The notes under the pieces were generated by a model. It saw only the letters and a program-made list of their open reading frames with translations. It made no database searches and was not told the origin of the DNA. Positions 45,125-54,252 of a stretch of DNA of 64,000 nucleotides are shown here, piece by piece; position 1 is the first letter of the stretch, and each line of letters opens with the position of its first letter. The position numbers and the translations under genes were made by a program. Origin of the DNA: Nitrospirillum viridazoti (lineage in GTDB: Bacteria > Pseudomonadota > Alphaproteobacteria > Azospirillales > Azospirillaceae); assembly GCF_007827975.1 (NCBI RefSeq), contig NZ_VITT01000008.1. One strand, written 5' to 3'.

Positions 45125-47221
45125 TTACTTGGCCTCGGCCGTCCAGGTATTCAGCCAGCCCAGCACCTCCTGGTGCCACTGGACGGAGTTCTGGGGCTTC
45201 AGCACCCAGTGGTTCTCATCGGCGAAGTAGACCAGCTTGCTGGGCACACCCTTGCGCTGCAGGGCGGTGAAGGCGCCCAGGCCCTGCTCGAAGGGAATGC
45301 GGAAGTCGCGGCCGCCGTGGATGATCAGCTGTGGCTTCACCCACTGGTCGACATGGTTGGCTGGGTTGAACCGCTCGTACCCGGCCGGGTTCTCCCAGAC
45401 CTTGCCGCCGTTCTCCCACTCGCTGAACCACAGCTCCTCGGTGGAATAGCCCATCATGCGGTTGTCGAAGACGCCGTCATGGTTGACCAGGCACTTCCAC
45501 GGGCCGTTCCAGTTGCCGGCGATCCAGTTGATCATGAAGCCGCCGTAGCTGGCGCCCAGGGCGCAGGCCCGATCGCCGTTCAGGAAGGGGTACTTGGCCA
45601 GTGCCGCGGCCCAACCCTTCTGCAGGTCTTCCAGCGGGCGGTCGCCCCAATGCTGGCTGATGGCGTCGGTGAAGGCCTGGCCATAGCCGGTGGAGCCGTG
45701 GAAGTCGATCATGACCACGGCATAGCCCGCACCGGTGTAGGCCTGCGGATTCCAGCGGAAGCTCCAGGCGTTGCCGAAGGAGCCCTGAGGGCCGCCGTGG
45801 ATGATGAAGGCCACCGGGTACTTGTGGCCTTCCTGGTAGTTGGCCGGCTTCACGACGTAGCCGTGGACCGTCTCGTTATTCCAGCCGGGGAAGCTGAACT
45901 GTTCATAGGCGCCCAGGGTGACGTTGGCCAGCGTCCCGGCGCCCACACGGGTCAACTGCTCCGCCTTGCCGCCCTTCAGCGACACCTTGTAGGCCTGCGA
46001 CGGGCCGGACAGGCTGTCGGCCATATAGACCACGCCCTTGTCCCCGCCCTTCACCAGGTCGATGGCCGTCACATGGCCCTCGCCGGTCAGCGCCTTCACG
46101 GCACCCGACTTCACGTCGACGGAGAACAGCTTGGACTGCCCCACGTCGTACGCGGTGGTCAGCAGTGTGCGGCCATCGGCGGTCCAGGCCAGTGTGTCGG
46201 CGGAACGGTCCCAGCTGGGGTCGATTTCGCGCGTCTCGCCGCTCTTCAGGTCGCGCACCATGATGCCGAAGCGGTCGGCCTCGAAGGTCGGCCGCTTCAT
46301 CGCCCGCCAGGCCAGCTTGGACCCGTCGGGGCTGAACACGGGGCCCGTGTCCATGGCGGCGTTGCCGGCCGTCAGGTTGACCGGGGCGGTGCTGCCGTCC
46401 ATGGGGACCTGCCACAGGTCCAGGTTGGTGCTCCACGGTTCCGTGCGGCCGGCCAGGCGGGCGGTGAAGACCACGGTCTTGCCGTCCGGGCTGATGGTGA
46501 TTTCGCTGTCGTCGCCGAAGGGCTTGCCCGGCGCGTCGCCGTCGAAGCCCTTCATCAGCGGCACGGGCGCGCCGCTGGCCACACCCTCGCCGTTCAGCGC
46601 CAGGGCGAACAGGTGGTTGCGGGTGCCGTCGGCCCATTCATCCCAATGCCGGACGAAGACCTTGTCGAACACCACGCCGCTGGACTTGGCGATGTCCGTC
46701 GGCTTGGCCGGCTTGTCGCCCGTCTCGGTGCCGGGGAATACGGCCATGGAGACGACGATGTGCGTGCCGTCCGGCGCCAGGTTGAAGCTGCCCACATCCA
46801 ACGGCAGGGCGGTCACCTGGGTGGCCTGGGTGCCAGCCGCATCCGTCTTCCACACCTGCTGGCTGCCGGACCGGCCGGACATGAAATAGAGGCTCTTGCC
46901 ATCGGCCGACCAGCGCGGGGTGCTGGCGCCGCCATCGGAGATGGCCAGGCGGTGGCCGTCGCCCTTGCCATCGATCTCTTTCACCCACAGGGAGTGGGTG
47001 GCCTTGTTGTTGGTGTAGTCGACGGTGCGGACGTCGAAGGCCAGCAGGCGGCCATCGGGCGAAACGCGCGCGTCGCTGGCGCGGTCCATCGTCGCCAGTT
47101 CCATCGGCGTCAGGCCGTGCGCGGCCTCTGCCGCCATGGCCACGGGCGAAACGGTGACGGCCAGGGCCAACGCCAGAGGCGCGCCCAGGGCGTACCCAAG
47201 GGCGTATAGGGAACGGTTCAT
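45125..47221 (-). CDS. S9-family dipeptidyl/acylaminoacyl peptidase
   Basis: A 698-residue exported serine peptidase. A signal peptide (about 1-30) is followed by a seven-bladed WD-like beta-propeller (repeats SPDGRLLAF, SADGKSLYF, SPDGKTVVF, SPDGSKLAW) and a C-terminal alpha/beta hydrolase domain. The catalytic Ser lies in GASYGGFM, the Asp in IHGGRDFRIP and the His in ADENHWV. Such enzymes cleave dipeptides or acyl residues from peptides; the propeller restricts substrate size. It is transcribed alone, with its own terminator. The 373-bp upstream region is shared with the ABC importer operon in the opposite direction. Confidence 0.94.
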   Translation of the reverse strand: MNRSLYALGYALGAPLALALAVTVSPVAMAAEAAHGLTPMELATMDRASDARVSPDGRLLAFDVRTVDYTNNKATHSLWVKEIDGKGDGHRLAISDGGASTPRWSADGKSLYFMSGRSGSQQVWKTDAAGTQATQVTALPLDVGSFNLAPDGTHIVVSMAVFPGTETGDKPAKPTDIAKSSGVVFDKVFVRHWDEWADGTRNHLFALALNGEGVASGAPVPLMKGFDGDAPGKPFGDDSEITISPDGKTVVFTARLAGRTEPWSTNLDLWQVPMDGSTAPVNLTAGNAAMDTGPVFSPDGSKLAWRAMKRPTFEADRFGIMVRDLKSGETREIDPSWDRSADTLAWTADGRTLLTTAYDVGQSKLFSVDVKSGAVKALTGEGHVTAIDLVKGGDKGVVYMADSLSGPSQAYKVSLKGGKAEQLTRVGAGTLANVTLGAYEQFSFPGWNNETVHGYVVKPANYQEGHKYPVAFIIHGGPQGSFGNAWSFRWNPQAYTGAGYAVVMIDFHGSTGYGQAFTDAISQHWGDRPLEDLQKGWAAALAKYPFLNGDRACALGASYGGFMINWIAGNWNGPWKCLVNHDGVFDNRMMGYSTEELWFSEWENGGKVWENPAGYERFNPANHVDQWVKPQLIIHGGRDFRIPFEQGLGAFTALQRKGVPSKLVYFADENHWVLKPQNSVQWHQEVLGWLNTWTAEAK

Positions 47222-47373
47222 CCAAGCTCTCCGAAAGGCAGGAACCCCATCGGCCTTGCGGCCGCTTGGACGCCGTCATAGCGCAATTCGCTGCCGTCGC
47301 CTACGCCGCTTGACGGCACAAGACCGGCCGCTGCCCGGTCGCGGCGGAAAAGGTGACAGCCCCGTCCCCGCCG

Positions 47374-47390
47374 TGGCGGAAAAACCGCCA
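47374..47390. promoter_or_regulatory. Inverted repeat, candidate upstream activator site for the DctD-like regulator
   Basis: TGGCGG-AAAAA-CCGCCA is a perfect 6-bp inverted repeat with an A-rich spacer, about 110 bp upstream of the -24 element. This distance is typical of enhancer sites used by sigma54 activators. A related half-site GGCGGAAAA occurs 30 bp further upstream. The binding protein is inferred from the downstream dctD-like gene. Confidence 0.5.
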
Positions 47391-47500
47391 GCGGGGCGTT
47401 GCTGCGCCCCTTCCCCGCTTAAGACCCGACCCGCGCACGGTGGCCGGGATGCTGGCGTTTCAAGCCGTTCCCCCTCCCGGTGAGGGTTTGACCCGGCGGT

Positions 47501-47516
47501 TGGCACAGCTTCTGCT
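47501..47516 (+). promoter_or_regulatory. Sigma54 (-24/-12) promoter of the ABC importer operon
   Basis: TTGGCAC-N5-CTGCT is present. The invariant GG (47502-47503) and GC (47514-47515) are exactly 10 bp apart, and only the first T of TTGC is changed. Transcription would start near 47527, 68 bp before the importer ATG. A sigma54-dependent activator with an intact GAFTGA motif is encoded at the end of the same gene set, which supports the call. Confidence 0.78.
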
Positions 47517-47594
47517 AGTATTGCCGATAGTTCCAAGACGACCAGGAACCGCCGGCGCGGATCGGCGGCCACCAAAGCCCGGGAGGTATTTAAG

Positions 47595-48590
47595 ATGACG
47601 CTCAAGAAAGCCCTGCCCCAGAAGACCCTGTTGGCCGCCCTTCTGGCCGCTTCGGCCCTGTCACTGGCGGCCCTGCCGGCCGCCGCCGAGGATGTGGTGC
47701 GCCTGGGCAATCTGAAGCTGGCCCACTTCGGCGCCGTGTCCTACACGCAGATGCTGACCGACTGCGGCATCAAGGTGGAGGAGCGGATTTTCGCCAAGGG
47801 CCCCGACATCATGCAGGCCATGGTGGCCGGTGAGCTGGACGTGGGCGCCACCGCGTCGGAGGCCGCGATCTCCGGCCGCGCCGCCGGCGCGCCCATCTAC
47901 ATCGTCGCCGGTTTCGCCAAGGGCGGCGCCCGCCTGGTCGCGGCGCCCGAGGCCAAGGTGACCAAGGTCGCCGACCTGAAGGGCAAGAAGGTGGGCGTCA
48001 CCCGGGGCGGCATCCAGGAGGTGCTGCTGGCCGCCGAGCTGGCGCAAAACAATCTCACCTGGTCCGACCAGCCGGGCAAGGACGTGCAGATCGTCTACCT
48101 GAACTATCCGGACCTGAACCAGGCCCTGATGCTGAAGCAGCTGGACGCCATCATGCAGACGGAGCCGCAGGGCTCGCAGGCCGTGAACGGCGGCTTCGGC
48201 GTCGAGGTGATGAAGCCCTATGACACCGCCATCGGCAGCCCCGTACGCACCCTGGTGATGTCGGAGGAGTTCCACGACAAGCACAAGGCTGTGGCCGAGA
48301 AGTTCATGCGCTGCTTCGTGAAGGCCACCAAGACCTTTATCGACAAGCCGGAGGTGGCGTCCAAGTACGTGCGCGAGACGCTGTTCAAGAAGCAACTGAC
48401 CGAGGCCGACTTCAACAGCGCCATGGGCAACGCCCAGTACAGCTATGACATCGACCCGGCCCAGATCCAGATCACGGGCGAGACCATGGCGAAATATGGC
48501 GTGTCCAAGATGGCCAAGGTGCCGACCGCCACCGATTATGTGAAGCTGGACCTGCTGGCCGACGCCAAGAAAGACCTGGGCATCCAGTAA
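47595..48590 (+). CDS. ABC transporter periplasmic binding protein, nitrate/sulfonate/taurine type
   Basis: A 331-residue solute-binding protein. The signal peptide runs to about residue 31 (PAAAE). The mature part has an NMT1/SsuA-like fold (VRLGNLKLAHFG, VAGELDVGATASEAAISGRAAG in part, DLKGKKVGVTRGG). The ligand is unknown; co-operonic genes point to an organic acid rather than nitrate. A strong hairpin between this gene and the permease gene would give excess binding protein over the membrane parts, as is common in importers. GGGAGG stands upstream of the ATG. Confidence 0.92.
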   Translation: MTLKKALPQKTLLAALLAASALSLAALPAAAEDVVRLGNLKLAHFGAVSYTQMLTDCGIKVEERIFAKGPDIMQAMVAGELDVGATASEAAISGRAAGAPIYIVAGFAKGGARLVAAPEAKVTKVADLKGKKVGVTRGGIQEVLLAAELAQNNLTWSDQPGKDVQIVYLNYPDLNQALMLKQLDAIMQTEPQGSQAVNGGFGVEVMKPYDTAIGSPVRTLVMSEEFHDKHKAVAEKFMRCFVKATKTFIDKPEVASKYVRETLFKKQLTEADFNSAMGNAQYSYDIDPAQIQITGETMAKYGVSKMAKVPTATDYVKLDLLADAKKDLGIQ

Positions 48591-48598
48591 GTGCCTGG

Positions 48599-48626
48599 GG
48601 CCCGCCGCCCAAGCGGCGGGCCTTTT
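48599..48626 (+). terminator. Intra-operon hairpin between binding protein and permease genes
   Basis: A perfect 10-bp GC-rich stem (GGCCCGCCGC with its complement), CCAA tetraloop and TTTT tail lies 8 bp after the binding-protein stop. It looks like an intrinsic terminator or mRNA-stabilising hairpin that lowers downstream expression. Confidence 0.85.
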
Positions 48627-48663
48627 CCCATCCGCCTTTTCCGCCTTTAAGGGGAGTACCCGA

Positions 48664-49485
48664 ATGCGGCGTAACACCTGGTTGGCGGCCCTGCAGGGGG
48701 CCGTCGTGCCGCTCGTGCTGCTTGCCATCTGGCAGGCTGCGTCCAGTTCCGGCCTGGTCAACGCGAAGATCCTGCCCTCGCCCGTGGCGGTGGCCGTGCG
48801 CTGGTGGGCCTATCTCGCCCCGGCCGAGCCATATGACCCCGCGAACGGCGGCTACATCGCCTGGCTGTTCTCCGGCGAGCTGATCATGGACGCCATGGGC
48901 AGCCTGTATCGCGTCGTCATGGGCTTCCTGGTGGGGGCGATCCTGGCCTTGCCGATGGGCTTGGCCATGGGCGCCAGCCGGGCGGCGTTTCGTTGGCTGA
49001 ACCCCTTGGTGGAGGTGCTGCGGCCCATTCCGCCCATCGCCTACATCCCGCTGTCCATCCTGTGGTTCGGCCTGGGCAACCCACCGGCCATTTTCCTCAT
49101 CTCGCTGGGCGCCTTCTTCCCCGTGCTGGTGAACACCATCGCCGGGGTGCGCCAGGTGGACGGCATCTATCTACGCGCTGCCCGCAATTTGGGCGCCGGG
49201 CCCCTGACCATCTTCCGCCGCGTCATGCTGCCGGCGGCCACGCCCTATATCCTGTCGGGCGTGCGCATCGGCATCGGCACCGCCTTCATCGTCGTGATCG
49301 TGTCGGAGATGATCGCCGTCAACAACGGCCTGGGCTTCCGCATCCTGGAGGCGCGGGAGTACTTCTGGTCCGACAAGATCATCGCCGGCATGCTGACCAT
49401 CGGCCTGCTGGGCCTGGCCATCGACAGCGGCGTGACCCGCATCAACAACCACCTGCTGCGCTGGCACCGCGGGCTGGAGCACTGA
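48664..49485 (+). CDS. ABC transporter permease (SsuC/TauC type)
   Basis: A 273-residue permease with about six helices. The cytoplasmic EAA-like loop (AARNLGAGPLTIFRRVMLPAATPYILSG, in part) makes contact with the ATPase. It belongs to the BPD_transp_1 family of nitrate/sulfonate/taurine importers. AGGGGAG precedes the ATG. It is followed at 3 bp by the ATPase gene. Confidence 0.94.
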   Translation: MRRNTWLAALQGAVVPLVLLAIWQAASSSGLVNAKILPSPVAVAVRWWAYLAPAEPYDPANGGYIAWLFSGELIMDAMGSLYRVVMGFLVGAILALPMGLAMGASRAAFRWLNPLVEVLRPIPPIAYIPLSILWFGLGNPPAIFLISLGAFFPVLVNTIAGVRQVDGIYLRAARNLGAGPLTIFRRVMLPAATPYILSGVRIGIGTAFIVVIVSEMIAVNNGLGFRILEAREYFWSDKIIAGMLTIGLLGLAIDSGVTRINNHLLRWHRGLEH

Positions 49486-49488
49486 ACC

Positions 49489-50280
49489 ATGTCCGACATC
49501 CTGATCAACCACGTCTACAAGCGCTTCGCCGTTCCGGGGAACGAAGTGGTGGCGCTGAAGGACATCAACCTGGACATCGCAGCGGGGGAGTTCGTCTGCC
49601 TGCTGGGCCCGTCCGGTTGCGGCAAGTCCACCCTGCTGAACGCCATCGCCGGTTTCTCCCACCCCTCGGAAGGCAGCATCACCGTGGGCGGCCGTCCGGT
49701 CGTGAACCCCGGGCCCGACCGGGGCATGGTGTTCCAGGAATACGCCCTGTTCCCGTGGATGACGGTGGCCAAGAACGTCCGCTTCGGGCTGGAGGTCAAG
49801 GGCATGGCCAAGGACGCGGCCGACGCCCGGGTGCGCGAGCTGCTGGACATGCTGGGCCTCTCGGAATTCGGCGAGCGCTTCCCCAAGGATCTTTCCGGCG
49901 GCATGCGCCAGCGTGTGGCCATCGCCCGCGTCCTGGCGCTGGACAGCCCCGTCCTGCTGATGGATGAGCCGTTCGGCGCGCTGGACGCCTTGACCCGCCG
50001 GTCGCTGCAGGATGAACTGCTGAAGATCTGGGCGCGCCTGGGCAAGACCATCGTCTTCGTCACCCATTCCATCGAGGAGGCCATCTATCTGGCCGACCGC
50101 ATCGTCGTCCTGACCTACCGGCCGGGCACGGTGAAGCGCGACATCCGTGTGGAAATGCCGCGACCCCGCGATGCCGCCTCGCCCGAGTTCAACACGCTGA
50201 AGCGCGAACTGTCCCGCCTGGTGTCGGAGGAGCAGCAGCGTCATGAGGCGGCGGAACGCGCCGGCCTCACCACCGACTGA
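49489..50280 (+). CDS. ABC transporter ATP-binding protein (SsuB/TauB type)
   Basis: A 263-residue ATPase. Walker A GPSGCGKST at 40-48, Q-loop in VFQEYALFPW, signature LSGGMRQR, Walker B LLMDEP and the switch His in VTHSIEEA are all intact. It powers the importer. The last 38 bp overlap the start of the histidine kinase gene in another frame, coupling importer and sensor expression. Confidence 0.95.
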   Translation: MSDILINHVYKRFAVPGNEVVALKDINLDIAAGEFVCLLGPSGCGKSTLLNAIAGFSHPSEGSITVGGRPVVNPGPDRGMVFQEYALFPWMTVAKNVRFGLEVKGMAKDAADARVRELLDMLGLSEFGERFPKDLSGGMRQRVAIARVLALDSPVLLMDEPFGALDALTRRSLQDELLKIWARLGKTIVFVTHSIEEAIYLADRIVVLTYRPGTVKRDIRVEMPRPRDAASPEFNTLKRELSRLVSEEQQRHEAAERAGLTTD

Positions 50281-52075
50281 TCCCCACTTGACCGGCCCTT
50301 TCCCCTTCGCGGCGCGCCTGCGCGCCGTCGGCACTGGCGGCGCCCTGGCGCTGCTGCTGGCGGCGGCGGGGACCGTGGGGATATGGGTGCTGGCGGTGGG
50401 CCATGCCGAGCGGCGGGCGGTGGAGGCGGTGGCCGCTGATGCCCGCCACCGGCTGGAGATCTACGCCAACAACCTGGACAGCGCGGTGGAGCGTTTCGAC
50501 TACCTGCCCACCGTCGCTGCGCGGGATCCAGCGGTGGCGGCGCTGGCGGCGGCCGGCTTCGGCCATACCGACCCGGCCGAGGTCGACCGTGTGAACCGCT
50601 ATCTGGAAGCGGTGAACGCGAGCGCCGGATCCGCCGTCCTGTACCTTATGGACGCCGAGGGGCGGACCGTGGCGTCCAGTAACTGGAACCGGCCGGACAG
50701 CTACCTGGGCGTGGACTTTTCCTACCGCCCCTATTTCAAGGACGCGCGTGACCAGGGCGTCGGCCGTTTCTATGGCGTGGGCACGGTCACCCGGCTGCCC
50801 GGCTATTTTATCGCGGCACCGGTGGAGCGGGACGGAGGTCGCGTGGGTGTGCTGGCGGTCAAGATCGTGCTGGACGCGCTGGAGGATGGCTGGCGCACCT
50901 CCCACGATGCGGTGCTGGTGGCCGACCGTTTCGGTATCGTCTTTTTGTCGTCCAATCCGGAGTGGAAGTTCCGCGCCCGCCGGCCGCTGGACCCGGACAC
51001 CGTGAAATACCTGAATGAGACCCGTGAATATGTCGGGCTGGACCATCCGCCCCTGGTGCTGCCCCGCTCCCTCCGAGCCCATCCGGATCTGCTGGTGGAA
51101 CGGGGGCTCAGCCGATATGGCTGGACCATCGCGCTAGCCGCCGACGCCCACCCCGTGGCGCAAGCCGCCGCCACGGCCCGCATCGGCCTGGCGCTGCTGT
51201 TGTTACTGGCGCTGGCCATCGGCCTCTATGTACGCCAGCGGGTGAAACGCCTGCGGGAGCAGCAGTTGGCGAAAGCAGCCCTGGACCGCGCCTACCAGGA
51301 CCTGGAACGCCAGGTGGAGGCGCGCACCGCGGACCTGCGCGACGCTCAGGCCGAACTGGTGCAGGCCGCCAAGTTGGCCATGATCGGCCAGGTGGCGGCG
51401 GGCGTGACCCATGAACTGAACCAGCCGCTGACGGCCCTGCGCGCCCTGGCCGACAACGCCCGCCTGCTGCTGGACCAGGGCCGCCAGGCGGAGGTCAGCC
51501 AGAACCTGGTCCACATCGCCGGCCTGGTGGACCGCATGGCCAAGATTTCCAGCCAGCTGCGCAACTTCTCCCGCCGCAGCGAGGGGCCGGCCCAGCCTGT
51601 CGCCCTGCCGGGCGCGGTGCAGGAGGCGCTGGCCTTGCTGGACCGCCGCCTGAAGGAGGCGCGGGTCCAGGTGACGGTGGACGTGCCGGAGGTGGCGGTG
51701 GCCTTCGATCCCGTGCGGCTGCAACAGGTGCTGGTCAACCTGATCCGCAACGCGGAGGATGCGACGGCCGGGGTGGCCGAACCCCACATCGCCATCACCG
51801 CCGTGCCCGCCCTCCTGGACCAGCGCGCCGCCGTGCGGGTGACGGTGGCCGACAACGGCCCGGGCCTGGACCCGTCGGTGCGCGACCGGCTGTTCGACCC
51901 CTTCGTCACCACCAAGCCGGGCGGCCAGGGCCTGGGCCTGGGCCTTGCCATCTCGCTGGCCATCGCCCAGGAATATGGCGGGCAGCTGGAGGCCCGCGAT
52001 GGGGACGACGGCGGGGCCGTCTTCCTGCTGACCCTGCCTTTGATTTCAGTTGAGCATGATGACGCAATCACCTGA
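50243..52075 (+). CDS. DctB-like sensor histidine kinase
   Basis: A 610-residue kinase. TM1 at about 32-52, a double-PAS-like periplasmic sensor (YLMDAEGRTVASSNWN, YFKDARDQGVGRFYGVG, in part) of the DctB type, TM2 at about 310-330, a coiled coil, then HisKA with phosphoacceptor His in GVTHELNQPL and HATPase_c (DNGPGLDP, then GLGLAIS). DctB senses C4-dicarboxylates; here the linked transporter is an ABC importer instead of DctA, so a different acid is likely. ATG 50243 overlaps the ATPase gene; the first 25 residues form a basic N-terminus. Confidence 0.92.
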   Translation: MRRRNAPASPPTDPHLTGPFPFAARLRAVGTGGALALLLAAAGTVGIWVLAVGHAERRAVEAVAADARHRLEIYANNLDSAVERFDYLPTVAARDPAVAALAAAGFGHTDPAEVDRVNRYLEAVNASAGSAVLYLMDAEGRTVASSNWNRPDSYLGVDFSYRPYFKDARDQGVGRFYGVGTVTRLPGYFIAAPVERDGGRVGVLAVKIVLDALEDGWRTSHDAVLVADRFGIVFLSSNPEWKFRARRPLDPDTVKYLNETREYVGLDHPPLVLPRSLRAHPDLLVERGLSRYGWTIALAADAHPVAQAAATARIGLALLLLLALAIGLYVRQRVKRLREQQLAKAALDRAYQDLERQVEARTADLRDAQAELVQAAKLAMIGQVAAGVTHELNQPLTALRALADNARLLLDQGRQAEVSQNLVHIAGLVDRMAKISSQLRNFSRRSEGPAQPVALPGAVQEALALLDRRLKEARVQVTVDVPEVAVAFDPVRLQQVLVNLIRNAEDATAGVAEPHIAITAVPALLDQRAAVRVTVADNGPGLDPSVRDRLFDPFVTTKPGGQGLGLGLAISLAIAQEYGGQLEARDGDDGGAVFLLTLPLISVEHDDAIT

Positions 52076-53393
52076 TATCGCACCTATAGTCCTGTTCGTG
52101 GATGATGAGGAGATCATCCGCCTGACCGTGCGCCAGACGCTGGAGCTGGCGGGTTTGGCCGTGACGACCTACCCGACTGCGGAGGCGGCGCTGGCCGATA
52201 TCTCGGCCGACACGCCCGGCATCCTGGTGACCGACGTGCGCCTGCCGGGGATGAGCGGGCTGGACCTGCTGTCGCGGGTGCGGGCGCTGGATGCGGAGCT
52301 GCCGGTGGTGCTGGTCACCGGCCAGGGCGATGTCTCCATGGCGGTGCGCGCCATGCAGGACGGCGCCTACGACTTCATCGAGAAGCCCTTCGTCACCGAT
52401 CATTTCGTGGAGGTGATCCGCCGCGCCCTGGAGAAGCGCGCCCTGGTGCGGGAGAACCGGCGCCTGCGCCAGGCCCTGGACCAGAACGCGGCGGTGGAAA
52501 ACCATCTGCTGGGCCAAAGCCCGGCCCTGGTGCGTACCCGTCGCCTGGTGGCGGATCTGGCCGGCACCGACGTGGACGTGCTGGTGCTGGGCGAGACGGG
52601 CTCGGGCAAGGAACAGGTGGCCCGCGCGCTGCACGAGGGCGGGCCCCGGGCCGCATTTCCCTTCGTCGCCGTGAATTGCGGCGCCATCCCCGACAGCATG
52701 TTCGAAAGCGAGATGTTCGGGCATGAGGCCGGCGCCTTCACCGGGGCCGCCAAGCGCCGGGTGGGCAAGATCGAATACGCCCATCGCGGCACGCTGTTCC
52801 TGGATGAGATCGAGAGCATGCCGCCAGCCCTGCAGGTCAAGCTGCTGCGGGTGTTGCAGGACCGGGCGCTGGAACGGCTGGGCGGCAACGACCGGGTGAC
52901 GGTGGACCTGCGCGTGGTGGCGGCCACAAAGGAAAACCTGCTGGACCTGGCCAACGCCGGCCGGTTCCGCGCCGACCTCTATTACCGGTTGAGCGTCGTC
53001 ACCCTGACCCTGCCGCCCTTGCGCGACCGGCGGGAAGACATCCCCCTGCTGTTCCAGCACTTCGCCCTGCAGGCGGCCGCCCGCTTCCGCCGTCCTTATG
53101 CCGAGCCCACGCCCGCCCTGCTGCGCGCCCTGATGCTGAAGGACTGGCCGGGCAATGTGCGCGAACTGCGCAACGCCGCCGACCGTCATGCCCTGGGCCT
53201 GGGCGAAGATGAGGGATCGGGGACCGAGGGCGGCTCCCTGGCCGACATCCTGGACGGGGTGGAGCGCCACCTGATCACCGAGGCCCTGCGCGCCAGCGGC
53301 GGCCAGGTGACGCGCGCCGCGGAAACGCTGGGCGTGCCGCGCAAGACCTTGTACGACAAGATGAAACGCCTGAATATTGGCGGCGCAGAATGA
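52056..53393 (+). CDS. DctD-like sigma54-dependent response regulator
   Basis: A 445-residue NtrC-family activator. Receiver domain with phosphoacceptor Asp60, AAA+ domain with Walker A GETGSGKE (179-186) and the sigma54-contacting GAFTGA loop (226-231), Walker B LFLDEI, and a C-terminal Fis-type helix-turn-helix. It should activate the sigma54 promoter found in front of the importer operon. The gene overlaps the kinase gene by 20 bp. ATG 52056 or 52059 are equivalent; a TTG at 52050 is less likely. Confidence 0.94.
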   Translation: MMTQSPDIAPIVLFVDDEEIIRLTVRQTLELAGLAVTTYPTAEAALADISADTPGILVTDVRLPGMSGLDLLSRVRALDAELPVVLVTGQGDVSMAVRAMQDGAYDFIEKPFVTDHFVEVIRRALEKRALVRENRRLRQALDQNAAVENHLLGQSPALVRTRRLVADLAGTDVDVLVLGETGSGKEQVARALHEGGPRAAFPFVAVNCGAIPDSMFESEMFGHEAGAFTGAAKRRVGKIEYAHRGTLFLDEIESMPPALQVKLLRVLQDRALERLGGNDRVTVDLRVVAATKENLLDLANAGRFRADLYYRLSVVTLTLPPLRDRREDIPLLFQHFALQAAARFRRPYAEPTPALLRALMLKDWPGNVRELRNAADRHALGLGEDEGSGTEGGSLADILDGVERHLITEALRASGGQVTRAAETLGVPRKTLYDKMKRLNIGGAE

Positions 53394-53406
53394 ATTGGGG
53401 CACCGA

Positions 53407-54243
53407 ATGAACGCCGATCCCGTGATTCTGACCGTGGCGCCCAACGGCGCCCGCCGGCTGAAGACCGACCACCCGGCCATCCCCTTGGACCCGGCGGAGA
53501 TCGCCCAGGATGCCGCCGCCTGCCTGGAGGCGGGCGCCGCCATGATCCACATGCACGTGCGCGACGGCCAGGGCCGCCACCTGCTGGACACCGATGCCTA
53601 TTCCGCCGCCACGGCAGCCGTGCGCCAGGCCGTGGGTGATCGCCTGGTCATCCAGGTGACGACGGAGGCCGCCGGCATCTACCACCCGCCCCATCAGATG
53701 GCCGTCATCCGCGCCCTGAAGCCGGAGGCGGTGTCGCTGGCCATCCGCGAACTGGCCCCGGACGCCGCGCACGAGAAAGAAGCCGCCGACTTCTTCGCCT
53801 GGCTGGCGCGGGAGCGGATCATGGTGCAGACCATCCTCTATTCCGGCGACGACCTGCTGCGTTGGCACGATCTGCGCCGTCGCGGCGTGGTGCCGGAGGT
53901 GCCGCACTTCCTACTGTACGTCCTGGGCCGCTATACCGCCGGTCAAGTCAGCGATCCGCGCGACCTGTTGCCCTTCATGGCGCCTGTTGCGGACACGCCC
54001 GACGACAACACCGGCGACGTGCCCTGGGCCGTCTGCGCCTTCGGCCGGCGGGAGAACGCCTGCGTGCTGACGGCCGCCGGCCTGGGCGGCCACATCCGCG
54101 TGGGCTTCGAGAACAACCTGCACTTGCCGGACGGCACCCTCGCCCCCGACAACGCCGCCCTCGTGGCTGCTGCCGCCCAAGGCAGCCGCCTCATGGGCCG
54201 CCCGCTGGCCACGGCGGACGGGGTGCGAGCGCGGTTCGGCTAA
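53407..54243 (+). CDS. Beta-keto acid cleavage enzyme (BKACE, DUF849)
   Basis: A 278-residue TIM-barrel enzyme of the 3-keto-5-aminohexanoate cleavage family, which condenses a beta-keto acid with acetyl-CoA to give acetoacetate (or another product) and an acyl-CoA. The zinc ligands MIHMHVRD (HxH) and the later GGHIRVGFENN signature are present. Different members act on dehydrocarnitine, 3-keto-5-aminohexanoate or other beta-keto acids. Start 53407 lies 13 bp after the dctD-like stop. Being in the same unit as importer and sensor, it probably acts on the imported compound or its oxidation product. Confidence 0.9.
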   Translation: MNADPVILTVAPNGARRLKTDHPAIPLDPAEIAQDAAACLEAGAAMIHMHVRDGQGRHLLDTDAYSAATAAVRQAVGDRLVIQVTTEAAGIYHPPHQMAVIRALKPEAVSLAIRELAPDAAHEKEAADFFAWLARERIMVQTILYSGDDLLRWHDLRRRGVVPEVPHFLLYVLGRYTAGQVSDPRDLLPFMAPVADTPDDNTGDVPWAVCAFGRRENACVLTAAGLGGHIRVGFENNLHLPDGTLAPDNAALVAAAAQGSRLMGRPLATADGVRARFG

Positions 54244-54252
54244 CCCGCACCC

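Larger units (their letters stand above)
47222..47594. other. Divergent regulatory region of the S9 peptidase and ABC-importer genes
   Basis: This 373-bp gap holds no convincing gene. It contains the inverted repeat and the sigma54 promoter listed separately, and a second GGCGGAAAA copy at 47344-47352. A GGGAGG ribosome site for the importer gene ends it. I could not identify a sigma70 promoter for the peptidase. Confidence 0.6.

Noticed and set aside
45173..47209. A 678-codon plus-strand frame opposite the S9 peptidase
   Set aside because: The peptidase is full length with catalytic residues; the opposite product lacks any family feature.
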